Shown here one piece after another: positions 42,633 to 50,567 of a DNA stretch of 64,000 nt. The notes under the pieces are model-generated. The model was not told the DNA's origin. It saw nothing but the letters and a program-made list of their open reading frames with translations, and made no database searches. A program made the translations under genes and the position numbers. The stretch comes from Bilophila sp964538355 (GTDB lineage Bacteria; Desulfobacterota; Desulfovibrionia; Desulfovibrionales; Desulfovibrionaceae), in NCBI GenBank assembly GCA_964538355.1, contig CAZIFC010000005.1, positions 68,724-132,723 on the forward strand. Direction: 5' to 3'. Within the stretch, counting starts at the first letter, position 1. Each line of letters opens with the position of its first letter.

Positions 42633-43094
42633 ATGCTTAAACCATCCCCCTGCCTTTTCCTGTTCTGCGCCCTGCTGTTCCCCTCCGCGGCGTTTGCCGA
42701 TGACTCGGACGTGGGGTGCGTGACCACCGAATGGAAGCTCCTCGGCTCGAACCACAAGGTTTGTGTCTCGGCCTTCAATGATCCGGACATCCCGGGCGTG
42801 GCCTGCTACATCAGCCAGGCCAAGACCGGCGGCGTATCCGGTACGCTCGGGCTTGCCGAAGATCCTTCCAATTTTTCCATCTCGTGCAGTCAGGTCGGGC
42901 CTATCAGCATTCCCCACGGGCTGCCCAAGCAGGCCAACGTGTTCCGGGAGTCCACCTCGATCTTTTTCAAGGCCACCCGCGTTACCCGGATCTGGGACGC
43001 CAAGCGCAACACGCTGGTCTATCTCGCCGTCAGCCGGCGGCTGGTGGACGGTTCGCCTTTCAACGCCGTCTCCACGGTTCCTGTGGGACGCTAG
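42633..43094 (+). CDS. creA: CreA family periplasmic protein
   Basis: Exported protein of 153 aa and unknown biochemical function. Signal peptide MLKPSPCLFLFCALLFPSAA with cleavage after AFA (about residue 22). The mature part has the family features VGCVTTEWKLLGSNHKV and FNDPDIPGVACYISQAKTGG, with two Cys, SISCSQVGPI, and ESTSIFFKATRVTRIWDAKR. The ribosome site is AAAGGAAAACGCC. Located between a GNAT gene and trmO; no creBC two-component genes are present, so the E. coli context does not apply. Confidence 0.9.
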   Translation: MLKPSPCLFLFCALLFPSAAFADDSDVGCVTTEWKLLGSNHKVCVSAFNDPDIPGVACYISQAKTGGVSGTLGLAEDPSNFSISCSQVGPISIPHGLPKQANVFRESTSIFFKATRVTRIWDAKRNTLVYLAVSRRLVDGSPFNAVSTVPVGR

Positions 43095-43142
43095 GATCTG
43101 CCCCGCCGGAACGCCGGCAGCCGTTTGAAACACTGGAGAAAC

Positions 43143-43832
43143 ATGGACGCCATAGCACATATCCGCAACGACTTTCAGGAAAAATTCGGCATTCCCCGTC
43201 AAAGCGGCGTGGTGGGAACGGCCTTGTCCGAAATCGTCTTCGAGCCTCCGTACCGCAATGCCGAGGCCCTGCGGGGTCTGGAGGGCTTTTCCCATATCTG
43301 GCTGATTTGGGAGTTCTCCGCATCCGTCGGCAAGGGGTGGTCCCCCACGGTCCGCCCTCCGCGTCTGGGCGGGAATGCCCGTGTGGGTGTCTTTGCCTCG
43401 CGGTCGCCGTTTCGCCCGAACCCGCTGGGCCTTTCCGCCGTCAAACTGGAAGCTGTCGTGCTCCAGTCGCCGGAAGGCCCGCTGCTGCGGGTTTCGGGGG
43501 CGGATTTGCTGCACGGAACCCCGATTTTCGACATCAAGCCCTACCTTCCCTATGCCGACTGCCTGCCGCAGGCGACGGGCGGCTTTGCCGGAGCACGCCC
43601 CGCACCGCGCCTTGACGTGCGGGCCGCGCAGGAGGCGCAGGGGCAGCTCCCCCCTGACAAGTGGGCAACGCTGCTGGAAATGCTGGCTCTCGATCCCCGC
43701 CCGTCCTATCAGGACGATCCGAAACGGGTGTACGGGCTGGCCTTTGCGGGGCACAACGTCAGGTTTTGCGTCGACGGCACCCGGCTGTCGATTCTTTCCA
43801 TCGAGCCGATGCCCGGCAATCCGACGGCATAA
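43143..43832 (+). CDS. trmO: tRNA (N6-threonylcarbamoyladenosine-37-N6)-methyltransferase TrmO
   Basis: SAM-dependent enzyme that methylates t6A37 in tRNA-Thr. It has 229 aa, the length of the UPF0066/TsaA family. Motifs: AIAHIRNDFQEKFGIPRQ, EALRGLEGFSHIWLIWEF, and FASRSPFRPNPLGLSAVKLE, the core SAM-binding barrel segment. A C-terminal region (PSYQDDPKRVYGLAFAGHNV) is as in E. coli YaeB. CACTGGAGAAAC precedes ATG 43143, 48 bases after creA. Convergent with slyX. Confidence 0.93.
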   Translation: MDAIAHIRNDFQEKFGIPRQSGVVGTALSEIVFEPPYRNAEALRGLEGFSHIWLIWEFSASVGKGWSPTVRPPRLGGNARVGVFASRSPFRPNPLGLSAVKLEAVVLQSPEGPLLRVSGADLLHGTPIFDIKPYLPYADCLPQATGGFAGARPAPRLDVRAAQEAQGQLPPDKWATLLEMLALDPRPSYQDDPKRVYGLAFAGHNVRFCVDGTRLSILSIEPMPGNPTA

Positions 43833-43915
43833 CGGCCTTTCCCGCGCTGGCGAAACAACACAGGGGCCTCGCAGGAGGCCATCATGAAGGGCAGGGGCAA
43901 GGCTCCGATTCCTTT

Positions 43916-44182
43916 TTAGGAAAGCTGCATGTAGTGCGGGGGGACGGTGGCCTCGCCGCCCTCTTCGCCGACAAGTTCCCAAAGTTCGCGGAACTTCTCC
44001 TCAATACGCTCCGTGCGGCCCTGAAGCAGATCCAGCTGCCGCTGCTGAAGGGTGATCACGTCGTTCAGGGCACTGATGGTCTGCTCCTGAAAATAGACCT
44101 GCTCCTCCAGCCGTTCCAGCCGGGCGATACGGGCCTTGAGCGCGGCCATTTCGGATTCATCCGTATGCAGGAATTCACTCAT
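43916..44182 (-). CDS. slyX: SlyX family protein
   Basis: Small coiled-coil protein of 88 aa and unknown function. It starts MSEFLHTDESEMAALKARIA; a continuous heptad pattern runs over residues about 10-68 (ARIARLERLEEQVYFQEQTI, then LNDVITLQQRQLDLLQ). The C-terminus ends GEATVPPHYMQLS with the PPHY motif typical of SlyX. Its ATG overlaps the stop of the EVE-domain gene (ATGA). Confidence 0.9.
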   Translation of the reverse strand: MSEFLHTDESEMAALKARIARLERLEEQVYFQEQTISALNDVITLQQRQLDLLQGRTERIEEKFRELWELVGEEGGEATVPPHYMQLS

Positions 44183-44673
44183 CGCGTTTCTCCTAGGGTC
44201 TTGTCCGAGGCCAGCTCGTCCGCCAGCCTGAGAATGGCGGCGTAGGCTTCGGGTTCCACGGGCTGTACGGAAAGCCGGCTCCCCGTCTTCATAAGCTCCA
44301 TCCCCGCCAGCTCGGGCACGAAACGCAGAAGGCTCCGGGGAATCGGCGGCTCGAAACGCCGCACCAGCCGGACATCGACCATGTACCAGCGGGGATTTTC
44401 CGGGGTGGCCTTCGGATCGAAATGTCCGGCTTCAGGGTCCTGCGCCGTCAGATCGGGGTGACCCTCCCGCACGATTTCCACAAGCCCGGCGATTTCGGGC
44501 TGCTTGCCGCTGTGGTAAAAAAAGCCGAGATCGCCTTTTTTCATGTCGTCGCGCATGAAGTTGCGGGCCTGATAGTTCCGCACGCCGTCCCAGCTTGTGG
44601 CCTGTCCCGGTGCGTTTTCCAAATCCGTCAGCGAATAACAGTCAGGTTCGCTCTTGAAGAGCCAGTGGCGCAT
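44179..44673 (-). CDS. EVE domain protein (PUA-like modified-base reader fold)
   Basis: A 164-aa protein with the EVE domain, a PUA-like fold that binds modified nucleobases in other proteins. Motifs: MRHWLFKSEPDCYSLTDLEN at the start, TSWDGVRNYQARNFMRDDMK, GDLGFFYHSGKQPEIAGLVE, and PRWYMVDVRLVRRF, which match the family throughout. Start 44673 is chosen because CAGGAGATTGAAAGC precedes it and the family begins at MxxWLFKSEP. Partner gene slyX overlaps by 4 bases. Cellular target unknown. Confidence 0.92.
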   Translation of the reverse strand: MRHWLFKSEPDCYSLTDLENAPGQATSWDGVRNYQARNFMRDDMKKGDLGFFYHSGKQPEIAGLVEIVREGHPDLTAQDPEAGHFDPKATPENPRWYMVDVRLVRRFEPPIPRSLLRFVPELAGMELMKTGSRLSVQPVEPEAYAAILRLADELASDKTLGETR

Positions 44674-44781
44674 GCTTTCAATCTCCTGAAAAAGATTCGC
44701 CGCCATTGTTCCCTGAAAGGACGGTCTTTGCAACCCGGCCGGAGGAAGGGCCAGCCGAACGCCCGGCGGCAGCCTTCGGAA

Positions 44782-44820
44782 AAACAGGAGGGGGGAAAAC
44801 CGAAGTCTTCCCCCCTGCCT
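44782..44820 (-). terminator. Rho-independent terminator after modA
   Basis: Reading the minus strand, AGGGGGGAA pairs with TTCCCCCCT around a 10-base loop, and GTTTTTCC follows. It begins 19 bases past the modA stop and separates modA from the EVE-slyX unit. Confidence 0.8.
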
Positions 44821-44838
44821 GATTGGTCTTCCGTCCGC

Positions 44839-45621
44839 CTAGTTCTGCGGCTTGCTGAAACCGTACTTTGCCAGAACAGCCTGTCCCTCGGGCGAGAGCA
44901 CAAAGGCGACAAAGGTTGCTCCGTCAGCGGCGTTCTTGCCCGTGGTGGCCACGGCAACGGGATACAGCACCGGCTTGTGGCCCTTCATCACGGCGGCAAT
45001 CTTCACCTTTTCCCCGGCCTGCTTCGCGTCGGTACGGTACACGAAACCGGCGTCGACCTCGCCGCGCCCCACATAGTCGAGAGCCTGGCGGACACTCGCG
45101 CCGAACACATACTTCGGCTGGAGCGTGTCCCACTGGCCCGTGGAGGTCAGGGCTTCCCGCGTGTAGCGTCCGGCGGGCACGGAGTCGGGGTTGCCCACGG
45201 CAATGCGCTTCACGGCGGCCTTGTCGAGATCCCTGGCTCCGGCAAGGCCGAGCTTGCTGTCAAAAGGCACGATCATCACCAGATCGTTCATCGCGAAGTT
45301 TTTGCGGCTCTCGGGGTTGATCAGCTTCTTGGCGGCGGCCTTGTCCATGGTTTCCTGATCAGCGGAGGCGAACACGTCTACAGGTGCGCCCTCCTCCATC
45401 TGCTTGAGCAGCGGATTGGAGGCGGCAAAATTGGTCTGAACCTTGATGTCGGGGTGCTGTTTTTCAAACAGGGCCTTCATTTCGGTAAAGGCATTGGTCA
45501 GGCTCGCCGCTGCGGAAACGGTGATTTCCTGAGCGGCAAAGGCGGGAGCTGCCAAAAGAAGGCAGCCGAGGAACCCAAACGCCGCAGATTTGGCGCACTG
45601 CCGGAAAAAAAGCTTGTTCAT
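44839..45621 (-). CDS. modA: Molybdate/tungstate ABC transporter, periplasmic binding protein
   Basis: Binds molybdate or tungstate in the periplasm and delivers it to ModBC. It has 260 aa. Signal peptide to about residue 30 (FGFLGCLLLAAPAFAAQ). The mature start EITVSAAASLTNAFTEMKAL and the segments NFAASNPLLKQMEEGAPVDV, FASADQETMDKA and VGNPDSVPAGRYTREAL are the ModA signature. It is split from modBC by the regulator at 45811, which is transcribed divergently from it. Molybdenum supply fits the two Mo hydroxylases in this window. Confidence 0.95.
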   Translation of the reverse strand: MNKLFFRQCAKSAAFGFLGCLLLAAPAFAAQEITVSAAASLTNAFTEMKALFEKQHPDIKVQTNFAASNPLLKQMEEGAPVDVFASADQETMDKAAAKKLINPESRKNFAMNDLVMIVPFDSKLGLAGARDLDKAAVKRIAVGNPDSVPAGRYTREALTSTGQWDTLQPKYVFGASVRQALDYVGRGEVDAGFVYRTDAKQAGEKVKIAAVMKGHKPVLYPVAVATTGKNAADGATFVAFVLSPEGQAVLAKYGFSKPQN

Positions 45622-45662
45622 GTAGCTACTCCACTGTTTTTCGACTGTTATGGTTCAGAAAA

Positions 45663-45735
45663 GGCGTATTGTAAAAAAATACGCCCCTTGCCTTTTGCCC
45701 GCAATAAGGTCACTCTTTCAGACAAGTGCGTGACC
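45663..45735. promoter_or_regulatory. modA-tunR intergenic control region with two inverted repeats
   Basis: First, GGCGTATT (45663-45670) and AATACGCC (45678-45685) form a perfect 8-bp inverted repeat with a 7-base A-rich spacer. Second, GGTCAC (45708-45713) and GTGACC (45730-45735) form a perfect inverted repeat with a 16-base spacer. The motif GCAATAAGGTCAC (45701-45713) recurs with one change upstream of modBC at 48680. Probable operator sites for the divergent modA and tunR promoters. Confidence 0.5.
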
Positions 45736-45810
45736 CTCTTTCTCCGCACCAGTCCGTGGGATAGCCTGCATATCCCGAATTCTTCATTTATTCGGCATAG
45801 AGGAGATCCC

Positions 45811-46947
45811 ATGCAGGAAACAATAAGCCGCCTTGTCCAAGGACTTGACGATTCCGCCCTGCGTTTCATCGAGGCCTGCGTACGTCACGAGCGCGAAAGC
45901 CGTGAAGCCTCCGTTCCCCTTCCATCCCGCCACCCCGGTGGGCAATTCACCGTTCCCGACACTGTCCGCCATCTGACATCGGAACAGCTTGACGCCGTCT
46001 CCCAATCCTTTCTCGAGTGGTACAGGGCGGCGGCCACAAACGCACAATGCCGCTCCCGGGGCAGGATCTGGCTGGTTTTCCTGCTCATCCGCTACGGAGC
46101 CTTGCGTCTGGGCGAAGCTCTGGCCCTCAATGACCGCGAGGATATCGACTTTGCGCGCTCGCTTGTCATTGTCCGGGGGCAGGTTGTACGGGAGCTTCAG
46201 TTTCCCGAAAACATCATGGAGGAGATCCGCCAGATTCTGGAGTCTCCGGTCATGTTCGGACTGCGCGGAGAAGTGCTGCGCCTTGATCAGGGCTATGTGC
46301 GCCGCATGTTTTACGAACGCTCCAAAGATGCCAACCTGCCGAAAGAGCTGCTCAGCCCTCGCGTCATCCGGCACTCAAGAGGCATCGAGCTTTTGCGCGG
46401 CGATGTGCCGCTGAAAATCGTGCAGCAATTTCTGGGGCAGCAAAGCCCTGCCCTTACCGCAAGTTACCTTCATTTTTCACACGAAGATGCGAGGCGGATA
46501 GTGCACTCGCATCTCAGGAGAGAAGCCATGAAGAAGACCAGTGCCCGAAATGCCTTTACAGGCATCATCAACCGCATCAAGCGCAGTGATCTGCTGGCCG
46601 AAGTGGAAATCCTGACCAACACCGGCCTGACCGTGGTAGCCGTCATCACTACGGACAGCGCGGACAATCTGGAGCTGCGCGAAGGCCTGAACGCCACGGC
46701 GACCATCAAGGCCCCGTGGGTCATCATCAACACCGGAGACGCTCCCACCAGCGCACGGAATCATTTTTCGGGCAAGGTCAAGAGCATCCAGACGGGAGAC
46801 ATCGAGACGGAAGTGGTTGTCTCGCTTGACGAGGGGAGCACAGTGGTCGCCCTGATCACTACCCAGAGTGCCCACAAGCTCAAGCTGGACGCCGGAAAGC
46901 CCGTTTCCGTCATGTTCAAGGCCTTTGCCGTTGTGCTGGGCGTGTAG
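45811..46947 (+). CDS. tunR: TunR-type tungstate/molybdate-responsive regulator (integrase-fold DNA-binding domain plus two Mop domains)
   Basis: A 378-aa transcription factor. Residues about 50-235 have the tyrosine-recombinase fold (RYGALRLGEALALNDRED; RHSRGIELLRGDVPLKIVQQ; FLGQQSPALTASYLHFS). The catalytic set is incomplete: the expected HxxR is RVIR, and LGH reads LGQ, though the Arg in ALRLGE and the final Tyr remain. Residues about 244-310 and 315-378 are two Mop (TOBE-like) domains, each starting SARN and holding GII/GKV and VITTDSADNL/LITTQSAHKL, which bind molybdate or tungstate. The design matches TunR known from Desulfovibrio. ATG 45811 follows AGAGGAGATCCC. Divergent from modA. 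Confidence 0.85.
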   Translation: MQETISRLVQGLDDSALRFIEACVRHERESREASVPLPSRHPGGQFTVPDTVRHLTSEQLDAVSQSFLEWYRAAATNAQCRSRGRIWLVFLLIRYGALRLGEALALNDREDIDFARSLVIVRGQVVRELQFPENIMEEIRQILESPVMFGLRGEVLRLDQGYVRRMFYERSKDANLPKELLSPRVIRHSRGIELLRGDVPLKIVQQFLGQQSPALTASYLHFSHEDARRIVHSHLRREAMKKTSARNAFTGIINRIKRSDLLAEVEILTNTGLTVVAVITTDSADNLELREGLNATATIKAPWVIINTGDAPTSARNHFSGKVKSIQTGDIETEVVVSLDEGSTVVALITTQSAHKLKLDAGKPVSVMFKAFAVVLGV

Positions 46948-46967
46948 CAGAGAGGGATAAGAGATAA

Positions 46968-47066
46968 TGGAGGGGGGCGGGAGGACCTTTCTGAAGAAAG
47001 GCTCCTCCCGCCCCCAAACCTCCCCCCACCCTCCCCAAAGACGTTTGTCCTTATCGAATCCCTGTT
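46968..47066 (+). repeat. Dispersed 3'-UTR repeat, copy A (after tunR)
   Basis: Structure: a long G/C-rich hairpin built around CCTTTCTGAAGAAAGG, then C-rich sequence with AAACCTCCCCCC, then CCAAAGACGTTT and TTATCGAATCCCTGTT. It starts 20 bases after the tunR stop and is followed by a terminator. Same order as copies at 53102 and 54167 (the latter on the minus strand). Confidence 0.8.
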
Positions 47067-47104
47067 GCAGAGTGTTCCGCCCACACGGTCATGCGCGCAG
47101 GCGC

Positions 47105-47139
47105 AAGGAACCTCCCCCTTTCGGGGAAGGTTCCTTTTT
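47105..47139 (+). terminator. Rho-independent terminator after tunR
   Basis: AAGGAACCTCCCC pairs with GGGGAAGGTTCCTT around a short loop and is followed by TTTTT. It lies downstream of repeat copy A and faces the convergent modC. Confidence 0.88.
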
Positions 47140-47197
47140 GTTACGAGGGTTGTAAGTCATGGTTGTGCGTGAGGTTTGAGGGGGGACAAGCGGCTCC

Positions 47198-47953
47198 TCA
47201 AACCTCCACCAGCGGCGCGAGAAAGGACAGCGCATCCGGGGACTGGGCACGGCGGACGGGATAATCTTCCATCAAGTGCCGGATAGAGCCATTCCGGTAC
47301 ACCGCCAACGAGTCCGCAAAGGCATCCACATCCGCAGGGTCATGGGTGATGAGCACCAGCGGGATATGCCACTCGTCGAGCAGGGAGCGGATTTCCCGCC
47401 GCATTCTCTCCCGCAACAGGGGATCGAGCGCGGCAAACGGCTCGTCCAGCAGCAGCATCCGGGGGGCGGTGACGAGGGCCCGGGCCAGAGCCACCCGCTG
47501 CCGCTGTCCACCGGAAATCTCACGCGGATACCGTTCGGCAAGGTGTCCGACCTCGAAACGTTCGAGCAGCTCCTCAACCGACTTTCGAGCCGCCGGCGAG
47601 GGACGTCCAAACAGCGTCCGCCGTTTGCGGTCAAGGGCGAACTCCACATTGCCGCGCACGGTCAGGTGCGGAAAAAGGGCATAATCCTGAAAGACATATC
47701 CCAGACGACGTTCCCTTGCCGGAAGGTTGATATGCCGGTCAGAGGCGTACAGCACCGCATCCCCGACCATGACATGCCCCTCATCAGGATGGACAAGCCC
47801 CGCAAGAGCCTGAAGCGTGAGCGTCTTGCCGGAACCGGAATGTCCGAACAGCACCAGCCTCCGCGTGGAACAGGAAAACGAAACATCAAGGCAAAAGCCG
47901 TCACCCCGCCCTTTTCCGGGCGCAAGACGCTTTCGGATACAAAGATCAAGCAT
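47198..47953 (-). CDS. modC: Molybdate/tungstate ABC transporter, ATP-binding protein
   Basis: ATPase of the molybdate importer. It has 251 aa, so it lacks the C-terminal TOBE/Mop domain of E. coli ModC (about 350 aa). Walker A LFGHSGSGKTLTLQAL (near 38), Q-loop FQDYALFPHLT, signature ISGGQRQRVALARAL, Walker B LLLDEPFAALD, and switch His in LVLITHDPADV are intact. Start MLDLCIRKRL at 47953 shares one base with the modB stop (TGATG), giving tight coupling. Metal sensing is likely left to TunR, which has the Mop domains that this protein lacks. Confidence 0.93.
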   Translation of the reverse strand: MLDLCIRKRLAPGKGRGDGFCLDVSFSCSTRRLVLFGHSGSGKTLTLQALAGLVHPDEGHVMVGDAVLYASDRHINLPARERRLGYVFQDYALFPHLTVRGNVEFALDRKRRTLFGRPSPAARKSVEELLERFEVGHLAERYPREISGGQRQRVALARALVTAPRMLLLDEPFAALDPLLRERMRREIRSLLDEWHIPLVLITHDPADVDAFADSLAVYRNGSIRHLMEDYPVRRAQSPDALSFLAPLVEV

Positions 47954-48648
47954 CAGCGGCCTGCCCTTCCGCCGAACAGCCTGTCGGCGAGTACAAGGAT
48001 GGTGAGGCACAGGCCCGAGGTCAGGACGACAAGCACGGTGGCCTGCTCGTCATTGCCCGCCTGAAACGCATCATAAATGGCAAGGGCCAGCGTCTGCGTC
48101 TTGCCGGGAATATTGCCCGCGATCATCAGGGTCGCACCGAATTCGCCCATGCCGCGCGCAAAGGCCAGCATGGCCCCCGCCACGATGCCGCGCCACGCCA
48201 ACGGAAGCGATACCCGCCAGAACACCCGCCATTCGGAAGCCCCCAGCGTGCGGGCCGCGTTCTCAAGACGGGGATCGACAAGCTCCAGCGCGGCGCGCGC
48301 CGACTTGTAAATCAGCGGAAAGACGACAACCGTAGCCGCAACCACCGCACCCTGCCATGAAAAGATCAGATTGATGCCGCACTCCGCCAGCCACGGCCCG
48401 ATAAGCCCGCGCCGCCCGACCAGCAGGATAAGATAATAGCCAAGCACGGTTGGCGGCAGTATCATGGGAAGCGTACACAAGGCGTCCAGCACGGCGGAAA
48501 AGGGCGAACGCCGCCGGGCCAGCATCCAGGCGGCAGCGACTCCGGCGCAAAAGGAAGCCGCCGTAGCCAGCCCGGCGACCTTCAACGACAACAGGATGGG
48601 CGACCACGGAACCGCGCCCCCCGCAAAAAAATCCGAGACCGTATTCAT
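47953..48648 (-). CDS. modB: Molybdate/tungstate ABC transporter, permease
   Basis: Inner-membrane channel of the molybdate importer, 231 aa, with five or six helices. The family signature is ALCTLPMILPPTVLGYYLIL (about 57-76), and the EAA loop that contacts ModC is ENAARTLGASEWRVFWRVSL (about 133-152), followed by GIVAGAMLAFARGMGEFGAT. First gene of modBC, divergent from glpA across 251 bases. Confidence 0.93.
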   Translation of the reverse strand: MNTVSDFFAGGAVPWSPILLSLKVAGLATAASFCAGVAAAWMLARRRSPFSAVLDALCTLPMILPPTVLGYYLILLVGRRGLIGPWLAECGINLIFSWQGAVVAATVVVFPLIYKSARAALELVDPRLENAARTLGASEWRVFWRVSLPLAWRGIVAGAMLAFARGMGEFGATLMIAGNIPGKTQTLALAIYDAFQAGNDEQATVLVVLTSGLCLTILVLADRLFGGRAGR

Positions 48649-48679
48649 GCTCTCGACATGCCCTAATCACGTTTCCTCT

Positions 48680-48692
48680 GCAATATGGTCAC
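48680..48692. promoter_or_regulatory. Candidate TunR-type site upstream of modBC
   Basis: GCAATATGGTCAC, 32 bases upstream of the modB start, matches 12 of 13 bases of GCAATAAGGTCAC in the modA-tunR region (45701-45713). An A-run follows. No other example was noticed in the window. Regulator assignment is inference. Confidence 0.45.
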
Positions 48693-48759
48693 GAAAAAAA
48701 ATGGCGCAGGAACATCGGGAAGGGGCCTTCCCTCCCCGTTTTCCATCCTATGTATTTTC

Positions 48760-48778
48760 GTATAAGAATATTTTATAC
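48760..48778. promoter_or_regulatory. Palindrome in the modB-glpA intergenic region
   Basis: GTATAA and TTATAC form a perfect 6-bp inverted repeat with a 7-base AT-rich spacer. It lies in the AT-rich part of the gap, about 120 bases upstream of glpA. A second element, TTGTGAATATTTCTATTGTCA, about 100 bases before glpA, vaguely resembles a CRP/FNR site. Possible operators for glpABC. Confidence 0.4.
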
Positions 48779-48899
48779 CCGGAATTGGTTTCGATTGTGA
48801 ATATTTCTATTGTCATCGGATACCAAAGGCGTTAGTTTTGCAGGCGAAGCAAACCCGGCTTTCCATCCGGGACAAATACAGAAAGAACGGGAACATCCA

Positions 48900-50567
48900 A
48901 TGCAGGAACTTTCAGAATACACCAGACGGCCCTGGGATGTCGTTATCATCGGCGGCGGAGCCACGGGCGCGGGAACCCTGCGCGATCTCGCCATGCGCGG
49001 CGTCAGGGTGCTGCTGCTCGAACAGCGGGATCTTGTCCACGGCACGAGTTCGCGTTTCCACGGCCTGCTCCACAGCGGCGCGCGCTATGCCGTGAAGGAT
49101 GCCGAGGCCGGACGCGAGTGCATCGAGGAAAACCGCATCCTCCGGCGCATCGGCAAGCATTGCGTTGAAGAGACGGAAGGCTTTTTTGTCCGTTCCCGCG
49201 AGGACGGGGCGGATTTCGAAGCCAGCTGGGTCATGGCCTGCGACAAGTGCGGCATCGAGGCAACGCCCCTTTCCGTGAAGGAGGCCCGCCTCCTCGAACC
49301 CAATCTTGCCGCGGACATCGTCTCCGTCTACCGCGTGCCGGATTCCGCCGTGGACGGTTTCCGCCTCGTGTGGCAGAACGTCCAGAGCGCGCTGCGCCAC
49401 GGCGCGGGCTTCCGCACCTATACGGAAGTCACGTCCATCGTCAGTGCCAACGGGCGGGTGACGGGGGTGCGCGTGCGCGATACCCGCACCGGAGAACGTG
49501 CCGAAATCCCCTGCGCCTTTGTGGTGAACGCCGCCGGGAGCTGGGTTGGCGAGCTGGCCCGCACCGCCGGGCTGACCATCAACGTCAGGCCCGACCGCGG
49601 CACGCTGGTGGCCTTCAACCACCGCTTTACCAGCCGCGTGATCAACCGCCTCCGCAAGGCGTCCGACGGCGATATCTTTGTCCCGCACGGTTCCATCACC
49701 ATCCTCGGCACCACCTCCAAAAAGACGGAAAATCCCGACGACACCGTGCCGGATACCGCCGAAGTCCGCACCCTGCTCGACATCGGGCGCGTGCTCTTCC
49801 CGGACATCGACAGCTACCGCATCCTGCGGACGTTTGCGGGAACCCGCCCGCTCTATACCGCCGATCCCTCCGCCGAGGGCCGGGGCGCATCCCGCAACTT
49901 CGTAGTGCTCGATCATGAGCATGAGGGGTTGAAGGGCATGGCAACCATCTGCGGCGGCAAACTGACCACCTACCGGCTCATGGGCGAACGCATGGCGGAT
50001 CTCGTCTGCGGCAAGCTCGGCGTATCCGCGCCCTGCCGCACCGCCGTGGAACCGCTGGTGGAAGAGCCTTCCGCCGAGCTGATGGGCCGCGCCCGCAAGG
50101 TGTTCCCGGCGCAGGGGCTTGAACAGGCCCAGTCCCGCCTTGGGGACAGCTTTGCCGCCACGGTCGAACGGCTCGAAGCCGCCCCGTGGAAAAAGGCCCT
50201 GCTCTGCGAATGCGAACGCGTGACCGTTGCGGAATTCGAGCAGGTGGCCTCCGAAGGCACCTCCCATTCCCTGAACGACATCCGCCGCCGCACCCGCATG
50301 GGCATGGGTACCTGTCAGGGCAGCTTCTGCGGGCTGCGCGGCGTAGGCGCGGTACTGGAGGCCCACCTTCTTCCTGCCGGAATGCACGCCTGTTCCTCCG
50401 GCGAATGCGACGCCGCGCCCTGCGGTGCGCCCGATCTGCTCCAGAGCTTCCAGCAGGAACGCTGGTACGGCATCCGCCCGGTGCTGTGGGGCAGCGAACT
50501 GCGGGAAACCGAGCTGGCGCGCGGCATGTACGGCGCGACCCTCAACGTTGACGGAGCCGACGAATGA
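48900..50567 (+). CDS. glpA: Anaerobic glycerol-3-phosphate dehydrogenase, subunit A
   Basis: FAD-containing catalytic subunit that oxidises sn-glycerol 3-phosphate to dihydroxyacetone phosphate. It has 555 aa. The N-terminal FAD loop is DVVIIGGGATGAGTLRDLAM (residues 14-33). GTSSRFHGLLHSGARYAV, GTRPLYTADPSAEGRG and CGGKLTTYRLMGE follow the GlpA/GlpD pattern. A C-terminal BFD-like [2Fe-2S] domain is present (CECERVTVAEFE; MGMGTCQGSFC), then a short Cys-containing tail (SSGECDAAPCGAP). The start at 48900 has only a weak site. Its stop overlaps glpB (ATGA). Confidence 0.94.
   Translation: MQELSEYTRRPWDVVIIGGGATGAGTLRDLAMRGVRVLLLEQRDLVHGTSSRFHGLLHSGARYAVKDAEAGRECIEENRILRRIGKHCVEETEGFFVRSREDGADFEASWVMACDKCGIEATPLSVKEARLLEPNLAADIVSVYRVPDSAVDGFRLVWQNVQSALRHGAGFRTYTEVTSIVSANGRVTGVRVRDTRTGERAEIPCAFVVNAAGSWVGELARTAGLTINVRPDRGTLVAFNHRFTSRVINRLRKASDGDIFVPHGSITILGTTSKKTENPDDTVPDTAEVRTLLDIGRVLFPDIDSYRILRTFAGTRPLYTADPSAEGRGASRNFVVLDHEHEGLKGMATICGGKLTTYRLMGERMADLVCGKLGVSAPCRTAVEPLVEEPSAELMGRARKVFPAQGLEQAQSRLGDSFAATVERLEAAPWKKALLCECERVTVAEFEQVASEGTSHSLNDIRRRTRMGMGTCQGSFCGLRGVGAVLEAHLLPAGMHACSSGECDAAPCGAPDLLQSFQQERWYGIRPVLWGSELRETELARGMYGATLNVDGADE

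Noticed and set aside
43865..43880. Short hairpin GGCCTC-GCAG-GAGGCC between trmO and slyX
   Set aside because: Only six base pairs with no T-run on either side; too weak to call a terminator.
44422..45810. In-frame upstream extension of tunR to about 840 codons
   Set aside because: It would run antisense through modA and the EVE gene and past the divergent promoter region; ATG 45811 has a good ribosome site and the family begins there.
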